Source of the DNA: CAXSBR01 sp964252015
GTDB lineage: Bacteria; Actinomycetota; Actinomycetes; Mycobacteriales; Jatrophihabitantaceae
NCBI GenBank assembly: GCA_964252015.1
Contig: CAXULW010000004.1
Span: 1 to 64,000, forward strand
Direction: 5' to 3'
Length of the DNA: 64,000 nucleotides
A program made the translations under genes and the position numbers. Each line of letters starts with the position of its first letter. The first letter of the stretch is position 1. The notes under the pieces are model-generated. The model saw only the letters and a list, made by a program, of their open reading frames with translations, searched no databases and was not told the origin of the DNA. Shown here in pieces: positions 57,196 through 64,000 of this stretch.

Positions 57196-58932
57196 ATGAA
57201 CGACCAGGCCAGCACACCGAAGTGGTGGCAATCGGCCGTGGTCTACCAGATCTACCCGCGCAGCTTCGCCGACGGTGACGGCGACGGTATCGGCGACCTG
57301 GCCGGCATCGTCAGCCATCTGGACTATCTGGCCCGACTCGGAGTCGACGTCATCTGGCTCTCGCCCGTCTACAGGTCTCCGCAGGACGACGCCGGCTACG
57401 ACATCAGCGACTACCAGGACATCGACCCGCTGTTCGGCACGCTGGCCGAGTTCGACCAGTTGCTCGACGCGGTGCACGAACGGGGCATGAAGCTGGTGAT
57501 GGACCTGGTCGTCAACCACACCTCGGACGAGCACCCGTGGTTCGTCGAGTCCCGTTCCGAGCGCGATAACCCCAAGCGGGACTGGTACTGGTGGCGCCCG
57601 CCCCGCCCTGGGCACCAGGCCGGCGACCCGGGCGCCGAGCCCACGAACTGGGAGGCGGCGTTCTCGGGTCCGGCCTGGGAGCTGGACCAGGCCAGCGGCG
57701 AGTACTACCTGCACCTGTTCTCGCGCAAGCAACCCGACCTGAACTGGGAGAATCCCCAGGTCCGCCACGCGATCTACACGATGATGCGCTGGTGGCTCGA
57801 CCGCGGCGTCGATGGCTTCCGGATGGACGTCATCAACATGATCTCCAAGAACCCTGCCTTGCCGGACGGCCCGCTGATCGGCGACGGTCCGCTCGGCGAC
57901 GGCGGAGCTTCGTTCATGACCGGACCGCGCATGCACGAGTTCCTGCACGAGATGTACGTCCAGGTCTTCGCCGGCCGGACCGAGCAGCTGCTCACCGTGG
58001 GCGAGATGCCGTCGGTGACCGTCGAGCAGGCCCGCCTGTTCACCGACCCGGCGCGCGAGGAGGTCGACATGGTCTTCCAGTTCGAGCACGTCGACCTCGA
58101 CAGCGGCCCCGGCGGCAAGTGGGATCTGAGCCCGTTCCGGCTGCTGGACCTGAAGGCGTCGTTCGGGCGCTGGCAGGCCGGTCTGGGCGACGTCGGCTGG
58201 AACTCCCTCTATTGGGACAACCACGACCAGCCGCGTGTGGTCTCGCGTTTCGGCACGGACGACCCGCGTTACCGGGTGCCGGCGGCGAAAATGCTGGCCA
58301 CCGTCCTGCACCTGCACCGCGGGACGCCGTACGTCTATCAGGGTGAAGAGCTGGGCATGACCAACGCCCCGTTCGCCACGATCGCGGACCTGCGCGACAT
58401 CGAATCGGTGAACCACTACGCCCAGGCCGTCGCCGCGGGTGCGGACCCGGCCTACGTGATGACCGCGCTGCGGCGCAAGAGCCGCGACAACGCCCGCACC
58501 CCCGTGCAGTGGGACGGCTCCGCGAACGCCGGCTTCACCACCGGCACGCCGTGGCTGGCGGTGAACCCCAACTACGGGCAGATCAACGCCGCGGCCCAGG
58601 TCGATGACCCGGATTCGGTCTTCAGCCACTACCGCAGCCTGATCGCGCTGCGCCACCGCGAGGCCGCCGTAGCGCTGGGCAACTTCACCATGCTGCTCCC
58701 CGACGACCCCACCGTGTACGCGTTCACCCGCCGGCTCGACGACGTCGAATTGCTCGTGCTCGGCAACTTCTCCGACGAGGAGTCGGACGCGGCCGAGGGG
58801 ATCGACGATGCTCGCGCCTGGGCCGCCGGCGAGGTCGTTATAGCCAACTACGCGCCGCCGCCGCGCCCGGATCTCACCCTGCGTCCGTGGGAGGCCCGGG
58901 TTTACCGCCGGACGGACGCGGTCGTGGGGTAA
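57196..58932 (+). CDS. malL: GH13 alpha-glucosidase (oligo-1,6-glucosidase-like)
   Basis: A 578-residue alpha-amylase-superfamily enzyme. The (beta/alpha)8 barrel carries DLVVNH (103-108), the nucleophile D211 in GFRMDVIN, acid/base E270 in LTVGEMP and D344 in NHDQPR. Calcium-loop DGDGDGIGDL is at 27-36. Val212 after the nucleophile favours alpha-1,6 linkages (as in oligo-1,6-glucosidase) over alpha-1,4. A C-terminal beta domain with LLVLGNFSDEE closes the protein. It has no signal peptide, hence is cytosolic, releasing glucose from isomalto- or malto-oligosaccharides. ATG 57196 has AAAGGA upstream. It ends directly at a 15-bp tandem repeat. No sugar transporter genes are adjacent. Confidence 0.93.
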   Translation: MNDQASTPKWWQSAVVYQIYPRSFADGDGDGIGDLAGIVSHLDYLARLGVDVIWLSPVYRSPQDDAGYDISDYQDIDPLFGTLAEFDQLLDAVHERGMKLVMDLVVNHTSDEHPWFVESRSERDNPKRDWYWWRPPRPGHQAGDPGAEPTNWEAAFSGPAWELDQASGEYYLHLFSRKQPDLNWENPQVRHAIYTMMRWWLDRGVDGFRMDVINMISKNPALPDGPLIGDGPLGDGGASFMTGPRMHEFLHEMYVQVFAGRTEQLLTVGEMPSVTVEQARLFTDPAREEVDMVFQFEHVDLDSGPGGKWDLSPFRLLDLKASFGRWQAGLGDVGWNSLYWDNHDQPRVVSRFGTDDPRYRVPAAKMLATVLHLHRGTPYVYQGEELGMTNAPFATIADLRDIESVNHYAQAVAAGADPAYVMTALRRKSRDNARTPVQWDGSANAGFTTGTPWLAVNPNYGQINAAAQVDDPDSVFSHYRSLIALRHREAAVALGNFTMLLPDDPTVYAFTRRLDDVELLVLGNFSDEESDAAEGIDDARAWAAGEVVIANYAPPPRPDLTLRPWEARVYRRTDAVVG

Positions 58933-58972
58933 CCGGTCGTGACGGAACCGGTCGTGACGTAACCGGTCGCGC
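58931..58972 (+). repeat. 15-bp tandem repeat at the end of the glucosidase gene
   Basis: Units AACCGGTCGTGACGG (58931-58945) and AACCGGTCGTGACGT (58946-58960), then a degenerate AACCGGTCGCGC. It starts within the TAA stop codon of the GH13 gene and leads into the epoxide hydrolase remnant. Confidence 0.92.
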
Positions 58973-58974
58973 CC

Positions 58975-59448
58975 AGCCCGACGCCCCCGAGGCGGCCGGG
59001 TGGGCCTATGGCACCGACCTCGCCTACCTGCGCGTCCTGCCGCTGATCCTCAGCCACGGTTGGCCGGACTCGTTCTGGCGTTACACCAAGGTCATCCCCC
59101 TGTTGACCGACCCCGGCGACGTCGAGCGCAGCTTCACCAGGGACGAGATCCGCACCAACGTCACGATCTACTGGCTGACGGCCACGACCGGCTCGTCGAT
59201 GCGCATGTACCACGCGAACGCGGCCATCCCGCCCGAACAGCATGCCCGCCGGGTCGAGGTGCCTTCCGGCTTCGCCATCTTCGCCGGGCGACGTCGTCCG
59301 CCCGCAGCGGGCCTGGCTGGAGCGCACAACCAACCTGGTCCGGATGACCGAGCCGGCCCGCGGCGGGCACTTCGCCCCGTTCGAGGAGCCGGAGCTCTAC
59401 GCGCAGGAGCTGCGCGACTTCTTCCGCCCCTACCGCCCGACCGGCTGA
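58975..59448 (+). pseudogene. Epoxide hydrolase remnant with deletions and a frameshift
   Basis: Three conserved pieces of an EPHX1-type epoxide hydrolase are strung together. WAYGTDLAYLR (about 59000-59035) is joined directly to LPLILSHGWPDSFWRYTKVI with PLLTDPGD; then, after loss of roughly 150 residues including the nucleophile region, VERSFTRDEIRTNVTIYWLT, GSSMRMYHANA and VPSGFAIFAG follow. A frameshift near 59285 leads to VRPQRAWLERTTNLVRMTEP and GGHFAPFEEPELYAQELRDF, the normal C-terminus with the catalytic His (GGHFAPFE). About half of the gene, including the catalytic Asp, is missing. No start codon with ribosome binding site is present. Confidence 0.87.
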
Positions 59449-59493
59449 GATCCCACTCCGCTCGGGGCGAGGGCCAGGTGACCGGCCCCTGAC

Positions 59494-60348
59494 TCAGCCG
59501 AGCCGTTGCGCCATCGCGGCGGCGTAGGCGGCCGGAGTCTGGCCGATCGCGGCGCGGAAATCGCGCACGAGGTGAGCCTGGTCGGCGTAGCCGAGTTGAT
59601 CGGCCACCTCGGCCCAGACCACCGCCTGCCCATCGCGGACGAGCTCAGCCGCGTCGAGCAAACGGTACCGGCGCAGCACCCACGTCGGTGACACCCCGGC
59701 GTGTTCGCGGAACATGCGTTGCAGCGTCCGTGCCCGCAACCCGGCTGCCGCCGCCAGCTCGTCAACTCGACGCAGCGTGCGGTCGGTCTCGGCGTGGCGG
59801 GCGACCGCCGTCACCTCCGTGGCCGCGGCGACCCGCTCGGGCGGGGCCTTGTCCAGCTGGCCGACCAGTTCGACGCCCAGTCGCGCAGCCTTGCCCGCCA
59901 CGGCCGAGATAGCGACGACATCGGCCACCAGGCGTTCGGCGTCCACGTCCATGACCTCGGCCAACGGCACCGACCGGTCGTTGTACGTGGCGACCGAGGT
60001 CCGCACGAACGGCCCGAGCCCACCCGGGCGAGTCTTGGCCGCGACCGCGCATCCCCGCCCGGTCAACTCGCGCCCGTACAACCGGCGCGAGACGCCGTAC
60101 AGGCGGGCCTCGACGGCCCCGCTGACTTCGGGCGAGATGCTGATGTTGGCGCCGGGATGCGTCAGCACGTCCTGGTGGAACGATTCCCCCGGTCCGAAGT
60201 CCCACTCCACCGCCCAGAACCAGTCGATCAGGTCGACCAGTGCGGGCGGTGCGGCGTGGCGGGTGAGCGTCATCCGCTGCTGCAGGCGAGCCGGGTCGAT
60301 GATCCCGCGACTGTCCCGCTCAACCGGCGCCGGATGCTGAACGTTCAC
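59494..60348 (-). CDS. AraC-family transcriptional regulator
   Basis: A 284-residue regulator. The N-terminal sensor domain (about 25-165: LVDLIDWFWAVEWDFGPGES, THPGANISISPEVSG, VYG...RELTGRG) is of the DUF6597 type. The C-terminal AraC DNA-binding domain is at about 185-282, with the first helix-turn-helix LRRVDELAAAAGLRARTLQR and the second EVADQLGYADQAHLVRDFRA. Ligand unknown. GTG 60348 has GGAGG 7 nt upstream. It is divergent from the TIGR03086 gene, its most likely target. The 148-bp gap carries GAGCG-rich imperfect repeats and two TGTTCAA copies (about 60454 and 60488). Confidence 0.9.
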   Translation of the reverse strand: MNVQHPAPVERDSRGIIDPARLQQRMTLTRHAAPPALVDLIDWFWAVEWDFGPGESFHQDVLTHPGANISISPEVSGAVEARLYGVSRRLYGRELTGRGCAVAAKTRPGGLGPFVRTSVATYNDRSVPLAEVMDVDAERLVADVVAISAVAGKAARLGVELVGQLDKAPPERVAAATEVTAVARHAETDRTLRRVDELAAAAGLRARTLQRMFREHAGVSPTWVLRRYRLLDAAELVRDGQAVVWAEVADQLGYADQAHLVRDFRAAIGQTPAAYAAAMAQRLG

Positions 60349-60496
60349 GAGCCCGCCTCCGGCGTGAGCATCGCAGCGAGCGCCAGCGAGCGAGGAGCGG
60401 AGCGCCGGCGGCCGGCGGATTGCTCGTGCACGCGGTGAGGTTACTGACGCGAATGTTCAAGCCCGCCTCCCTGTCCTGCGCCTAGCGTGTTCAAAC

Positions 60497-61087
60497 ATGG
60501 ACGCGCTAGACACCGAAGCCCTGCTGCAACCCGTGCTGGACGACCTGGCGGTCGTGGTCGACGGGATCGAACCTGACCAGCTGTCCGGCCCGACGCCCTG
60601 CACCGAACGGGATGTGGCCACCCTGCGCAGCCACACGATCGGGTGGCTGGACGCCTTTGCCTCCGGGTTCGCCGACCCGAACGGAAAGGCCCCGCTGGAA
60701 CACGTCGAGGACTTCGCGGTGGACAAGGCGGGCACCCAGGTCCGCGACGCGGCGAAACGACTCGACGCGGCGATCACCGACGGCGCCGGCGAACGACCGC
60801 TGTTCATCGGCACCAGCTCCATGCCAGGTGAGATGTCGCTGTCGATGATCCTGTGGGAGTACGTCGTCCACGGCTGGGACCTGGCCCGGGCCACCGGCCA
60901 GGACTGGACGCCCGACACCGCTGCGGTCGAAGCCGCGCTGGAGTTCGCGCCCGGCATGTTGACGCCCGACTTCCAAGGTGAGGGCAAAGCATTCGCGCCC
61001 CCCGTCCCCGTCCGCGAAGACGCGGCCCCGCTGGACCGCCTGCTCGGGCTGTCCGGTCGCGACCCGGCCTGGACTCCTCCGGCCTGA
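60497..61087 (+). CDS. TIGR03086-family putative metal-binding protein (DinB-like)
   Basis: A 196-residue four-helix protein of the maleylpyruvate-isomerase/DinB-like superfamily, TIGR03086 type. Conserved pieces are PTPCTERDVATLRSHTIGWL, with the first His, and MILWEYVVHGWDLARATGQD, with the His-x-x-Asp pair that with the first His would bind a divalent metal. The C-terminus VPVREDAAPLDRLLGLSGRD PAW matches the family end. Some relatives are mycothiol-dependent isomerases; the function here is unknown. ATG 60497 lacks a clear ribosome binding site, which suggests a leaderless or short-leader transcript. It is divergent from an AraC regulator. Confidence 0.87.
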   Translation: MDALDTEALLQPVLDDLAVVVDGIEPDQLSGPTPCTERDVATLRSHTIGWLDAFASGFADPNGKAPLEHVEDFAVDKAGTQVRDAAKRLDAAITDGAGERPLFIGTSSMPGEMSLSMILWEYVVHGWDLARATGQDWTPDTAAVEAALEFAPGMLTPDFQGEGKAFAPPVPVREDAAPLDRLLGLSGRDPAWTPPA

Positions 61088-61101
61088 CCCGAACCCGAAG
61101 T

Positions 61102-61143
61102 TGTTCGACCTTCAGGAGGCGATCGCCCACTGCAGGTCGAACA
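61102..61143. terminator. Inverted repeat between convergent TIGR03086 and pspA genes
   Basis: TGTTCGACCT (61102-61111) is the exact reverse complement of AGGTCGAACA (61134-61143), with a 22-nt loop. It lies 15 bp after one stop and 11 bp from the other, so it may terminate both. The loop is longer than usual. Confidence 0.6.
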
Positions 61144-61153
61144 GCTGGGTGGG

Positions 61154-61999
61154 TCAGACCGTGTCGGTGTGCGGCTGCGCAGCCGGAGCGGCCGTCTCCG
61201 GCGACGCGGAGCCGTTGGCCGAGCCACCCTCGATGGCCGAGGCCGGGGTCCCGCTCGTCACGGCCTGGGTCTCGGGGTGCAGCGACGCGCGCAGCTCTTC
61301 CAGGCGGGCCGAGCCGGCCATGTCCACCGTGGCTCGGCGGACCTCGAGCATCCGTCCCTCGACCGAGTTGTGGGCCAGATCCGCCTGCCCGAGCGCGTTG
61401 GCGTAACGCCGCTCGATCTTGTCGCGCACCTCGTCCAGCGACGGGGTGTTGCGTGGCGCGGCCAGCTCGCTGATCTGGTTCAGCGACGCGGAGACCTGCT
61501 CCTGCATCTTGGCCTGTTCGAGCTGGCTGAGCAGCTTGGTGCGCTCGCTGAGCTTCGCCTCGAGCATCATCGTGTTGTTCTGTACGGCCTCACGGGCCTG
61601 CCCGGCCGCGGACAGGGCCTGGTCGTGCAGCTGCTTGAGGTCCTGGATGCCGGACTCGGCCGTCACCAGTTGGTTGGCGATGGTCTGGGCGGTCGACTCG
61701 AAGTCGGCCGCCTTGGCGGCATCGCCGTCGGCCCGGGCCTTGTCCGCCAGGATGAGCGCCTGGCGCGCCTGCGACTTAAGGTTCTCGACCGTGCCGAGCT
61801 GGCGATCCAGCTTCATCTCGAGCTGACGCTGGTTTCCGATCACGTTCGCGGCCTGCCGGCTCAGTGCCTCGTGCTCGCGCTGGGCGTCCTGGATGGCCTG
61901 CTGGATCTGGATCTTCGGGTCGGCTTTCTCGTCGATCTTGCTGTTCGACCACGCGGTCATGTAACGCCAGGCCTTGATGAACGGGTTGGGCTTTGCCAT
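61154..61999 (-). CDS. pspA: Phage shock protein A (PspA/IM30, 35 kDa antigen type)
   Basis: A 281-residue PspA/IM30 (ESCRT-III-like) protein. The amphipathic N-terminal helix MAKPNPFIKAWRYMTAWSNS binds membranes. A long coiled coil (30-220) has ALSRQAANVIGNQRQLEMKL, QARQALILADKARADGDAAK and QMQEQVSASLNQISELAAPR-type blocks. The C-terminal 60 residues are a Ser/Ala/Thr-rich tail. It protects membranes under envelope stress. ATG 61999 with a GGGAGCG-type site upstream. clgR is the next gene upstream on the same strand, the same clgR-pspA (Rv2745c-Rv2744c) pairing as in mycobacteria. Confidence 0.95.
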   Translation of the reverse strand: MAKPNPFIKAWRYMTAWSNSKIDEKADPKIQIQQAIQDAQREHEALSRQAANVIGNQRQLEMKLDRQLGTVENLKSQARQALILADKARADGDAAKAADFESTAQTIANQLVTAESGIQDLKQLHDQALSAAGQAREAVQNNTMMLEAKLSERTKLLSQLEQAKMQEQVSASLNQISELAAPRNTPSLDEVRDKIERRYANALGQADLAHNSVEGRMLEVRRATVDMAGSARLEELRASLHPETQAVTSGTPASAIEGGSANGSASPETAAPAAQPHTDTV

Positions 62000-62162
62000 G
62001 GTCGCGCTCCCTGCCTACCTTTCGCTGACTAGCACTGGACGACGTCGACCCGGCACGCACCGCGCAAAGGCTGGCGTCGAGTGAAGGTCCATGCTGCCAC
62101 GCGTCCGCACGCGCTCACCACACCGTCCCGGCGCGATGGCGGACCCGACCCGCGCCGGTCGG

Positions 62163-62597
62163 TCAGGAAGCGGGGACGCTCGAACGGCTGATGCCGCGTT
62201 TGGTCGCACCGGGCTGGACCGGCCCGGATGGAGGCGCGAGCCGAGCGCCGGCCGCGGCCGGGTTGGTCAAGCGCCGCGGGGCGGACGTCGTCAGCCGGGG
62301 CGGGACGCCGACGGTGGTGCCGCCAATTACGCTGGCGGCGTGGCGGGCCACGTCGACCCGCTTCTCTTCGCGGCGCATAGTGTCACTGACCTCGGCGAAC
62401 AGGTCGGAAAGACGGACGTCCAGAGCGGCACAGATGGCGGCCAACAGTTCGGAGGAGGGCTCTTTCTGACCGCGTTCGATCTCCGACAAATAGCCCAGAC
62501 TCACTCTGGCCGCGGTCGACACCTGCCGCAGCGTGCGCCGCTGGCGCAGTCGAGTGGCTCGGATCGTTTCGCCGATCACCTGCCGGATAACCGCCAT
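62163..62597 (-). CDS. clgR: Helix-turn-helix activator ClgR
   Basis: A 144-residue Cro/C1-type HTH protein. The HTH is at 14-62: RATRLRQRRTLRQVSTAARV, SLGYLSEIERGQKEPSSELL, the ClgR hallmark. It is followed by ICAALDVRLSDLFAEVSDTM and a basic Pro-rich tail. ClgR activates clp protease genes and, in mycobacteria, pspA and recA-type stress genes. ATG 62597 with GAGGAGG 5 nt upstream is clear; the open frame to 62981 overlaps cinA and is rejected. pspA follows after 163 bp. The C-terminal tail is longer than in Streptomyces (about 130 residues) and lacks the LAA-like degradation end. Confidence 0.93.
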   Translation of the reverse strand: MAVIRQVIGETIRATRLRQRRTLRQVSTAARVSLGYLSEIERGQKEPSSELLAAICAALDVRLSDLFAEVSDTMRREEKRVDVARHAASVIGGTTVGVPPRLTTSAPRRLTNPAAAGARLAPPSGPVQPGATKRGISRSSVPAS

Positions 62598-62790
62598 GCC
62601 GACCTCCTCTCCTGCCCGCTCTCGCCTGTCTTGCACCGTACAGCCCGCGTGTTTCGGGCCGGTGACTATAGGCCCGACACGCATAGGTTCGTTACCTGAC
62701 GCCAGATCGGTCGGATTCTTCTTGGTTGAAGGGGTTCTCAGGCCCCGGACTTCAGCGTAGCTCCGTGCAGCTCCGCTGGTCATTACGTTG

Positions 62791-63282
62791 TTACAACGCT
62801 CGGGAGTAGGAACGTGATTCCCGGTCCAGGAGTTCCAACGCCGCGTCCACCGCCGCGCGGCGGATCTCGCTCCTATCGCCGGTGAGGTCGCGGCGGGCCA
62901 CGGTCTCCCCGTCCGGGCCGGCCAACGCGACGAACACCGTGCCGACCGCCATCCCGTCCTGTTCGTCCGGCCCGGCGACACCGGTCACGCCGAGCCCGAA
63001 GGTGGCTCCCAGCCGGGTGCGCACTCCGCGAGCAAGCCCCAGGGCCACGTCGGCGTCCACCGCGCCGCGCGCAGCCAGCAGCTCACCGGATACCCCGGCC
63101 AGCGTCTGCTTCAACTCGGTCGCGTACACCACCAACCCGCCGCGCATCACCGCAGACGCGCCGGCGGTGTCGGTCAACGCGGCGCACAGCAGGCCGCCGG
63201 TGAGCGATTCGGCGACTGACACGGTGGCCCCGGCAGCCTCCAGCCGCTGCTGTAAAGCCGGCAGGTCCACGGCGAAACTCAC
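62791..63282 (-). CDS. cinA: CinA C-terminal-domain protein (nicotinamide-nucleotide amidase)
   Basis: A 163-residue stand-alone CinA amidohydrolase (PncC) domain. TVSVAESLTGGLLCAALTDT is at 20-39 (active-site Ser in AES), SAVMRGGLVVYATELKQTL at 43-61, and GVTGVAGPDEQDGMAVGTVF follows. It deamidates NMN to nicotinate mononucleotide in NAD recycling. GTG 63282 overlaps the pgsA stop by 4 bp (GTGA), which fixes the start and shows coupling. The pgsA-cinA-clgR order is conserved in actinobacteria. The Ser-Arg-rich last residues are ordinary. Confidence 0.93.
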   Translation of the reverse strand: MSFAVDLPALQQRLEAAGATVSVAESLTGGLLCAALTDTAGASAVMRGGLVVYATELKQTLAGVSGELLAARGAVDADVALGLARGVRTRLGATFGLGVTGVAGPDEQDGMAVGTVFVALAGPDGETVARRDLTGDRSEIRRAAVDAALELLDRESRSYSRAL

Positions 63283-63947
63283 GAGCCGGACCGGCTTACG
63301 TGTGCGGCGGGTCTGCGGGCCCGGCCCTTGCGCCGCAGCGACACGGCGCGGGCCACGTAGTCGACGCCGGTGATGACGGTGAGGATGAGCGCGGCGGCCA
63401 TGACCACGGCGGCGAGCGCGTGCAGCGCACCGGACAGGGGCAGCACGTACAGCCCGATGGCCACGGCTTGGAGCAGCGTCTTCACCTTGCCCCCGCGACT
63501 GGCCGGGATCACGCCGTGCCGGATCACCCAGAAGCGCAGGCCGGTGACGGCCACCTCGCGGGCCAGGACGACCACGGTGACCCACCAGGCCAGCTCACCG
63601 AGGACCGACAGGCCGACCAGGGCCATGCCGATCAGGGCCTTGTCGGCGATCGGGTCGGCCAGCTTGCCCAGTTCGGTGACCAGGTGGCGGCGCCGGGCCA
63701 GCTCACCGTCTATCCGGTCGGTGATCGACGCGAACGCGAACACACCGCAGGCGGCGACGCGCCACCCGGTGTGATGCCCGCCGTCGGTGAACAGCACGAC
63801 CGCGAACACCGGCACGAGCAGGATGCGCAGGAGCGTCAACGCGTTGGCGATGTTCCAGTCCGAGACCGTGTTGACCGGGTCGTTGATCGGGTCCGGCGGG
63901 GGCGGGCGCAGGGCCGCCGCGGTCAACCGGGCTTCAGCTGAGGACAA
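63279..63947 (-). CDS. pgsA: CDP-diacylglycerol-glycerol-3-phosphate phosphatidyltransferase (start uncertain)
   Basis: A protein of at least 222 residues. The CDP-alcohol phosphotransferase motif D77-x2-D80-G81-x2-A84-R85-x8-G94-x3-D98-x3-D102 lies in SITDRIDGELARRRHLVTEL and GKLADPIADKALIG. Six hydrophobic helices surround it. The product, phosphatidylglycerophosphate, is the precursor of PG and cardiolipin. The start is uncertain: TTG 63947 and TTG 63926 are in frame, and the frame has no stop up to the window edge, so the N-terminus may extend beyond it. GTG overlap with cinA. In mycobacteria the same gene (pgsA3) lies beside clgR. Confidence 0.93.
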   Translation of the reverse strand: MSSAEARLTAAALRPPPPDPINDPVNTVSDWNIANALTLLRILLVPVFAVVLFTDGGHHTGWRVAACGVFAFASITDRIDGELARRRHLVTELGKLADPIADKALIGMALVGLSVLGELAWWVTVVVLAREVAVTGLRFWVIRHGVIPASRGGKVKTLLQAVAIGLYVLPLSGALHALAAVVMAAALILTVITGVDYVARAVSLRRKGRARRPAAHVSRSGS

Positions 63948-64000
63948 CCGGCCCTCGGCCGTGGTGAAACGTGGCGCGCCGTCGGTGGCCGTGTCGCGTT

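Noticed and set aside
55780..58656. 958-codon minus-strand frame
   Set aside because: Antisense shadow of lhr, nei2 and the GH13 gene.
62008..62030. ClgR site (TTTCGCTGACTAGCA) before pspA
   Set aside because: It matches only half of the known CGC-N5-GCG-type consensus; not reported as a feature.

Overview
The window is about 70% G+C, and nearly every gene has a clear Actinomycetota family: DtxR/IdeR, group 2 sigma factor SigB, DUF3039, DUF3099, DUF7455, DUF3046, B12-dependent ribonucleotide reductase NrdJ with NrdR, ClgR, PspA, an F420-type flavin oxidoreductase, Lhr with Nei2. The order sigA - BrkB-like - DUF3039 - DUF3099 - sigB - ideR, and further on nrdR - LysM - lexA - hflX - dapF - miaA - DUF349 - miaB - recX - recA - DUF3046 - pspA - clgR - pgsA, follows the chromosomal sigA-to-pgsA3 block known from mycobacteria. 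This is therefore a core chromosomal segment of an actinobacterium. The genus cannot be fixed from the sequence. RNase Y (rny), NrdJ and the fluC pair argue against Mycobacterium itself.

Layout. 1-9.5 kb: the 3' end of the housekeeping sigma factor gene, a secreted beta-barrel-like protein, a DEAH-type helicase, a BrkB-like membrane protein, two small conserved proteins, sigB behind an ECF-type promoter, ideR and an orphan gltD. 9.5-15.9 kb: DUF4192, an unknown protein, a NUDIX-NYN fusion with yaaA, and a molybdenum/formate dehydrogenase maturation group (DUF6457, mobA, fdhD) interrupted by a decayed epimerase pseudogene. 15.9-22.7 kb: NfeD-like protein and flotillin, then thioesterase/PAP2/SDR, alpha/beta hydrolase/VOC, a methyltransferase and a PPOX flavoprotein. 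22.8-31.3 kb: hrpA, a dienelactone hydrolase, two fluC genes behind a probable fluoride riboswitch, dtd, TrmH and three small conserved proteins. 31.3-38.6 kb: nrdJ-nrdR, a regulatory region with an array of DnaA-box-like sites, a LysM cell-division-type protein divergent from lexA across two abutting SOS boxes, PAP2 and tatA. 38.6-49.6 kb: hflX, dapF-miaA, DUF349, miaB, rny, and recA-recX with an SOS box. 49.6-60.3 kb: a plus-strand run of GNAT, BtuF-like protein, lhr, nei2 and a GH13 glucosidase, then an epoxide hydrolase remnant and an AraC regulator. 60.5-64 kb: a TIGR03086 protein, clgR-pspA and pgsA-cinA.

Functionally the window concentrates stress-responsive transcription (SigB, IdeR, LexA, ClgR), DNA precursor synthesis and repair (NrdJ/NrdR, RecA/RecX, Lhr/Nei2, NUDIX), tRNA and translation quality control (MiaA, MiaB, TrmH, Dtd, HflX) and envelope or lipid maintenance (PspA, flotillin, PgsA, PAP2 proteins). 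No tRNA, rRNA, CRISPR array, IS element or prophage was seen.

Two features stand out. One is the helically phased cluster of DnaA-box-like 9-mers upstream of nrdR-nrdJ. The other is the number of short tandem repeats (13-31 bp units) at gene ends and in gene gaps throughout the segment.
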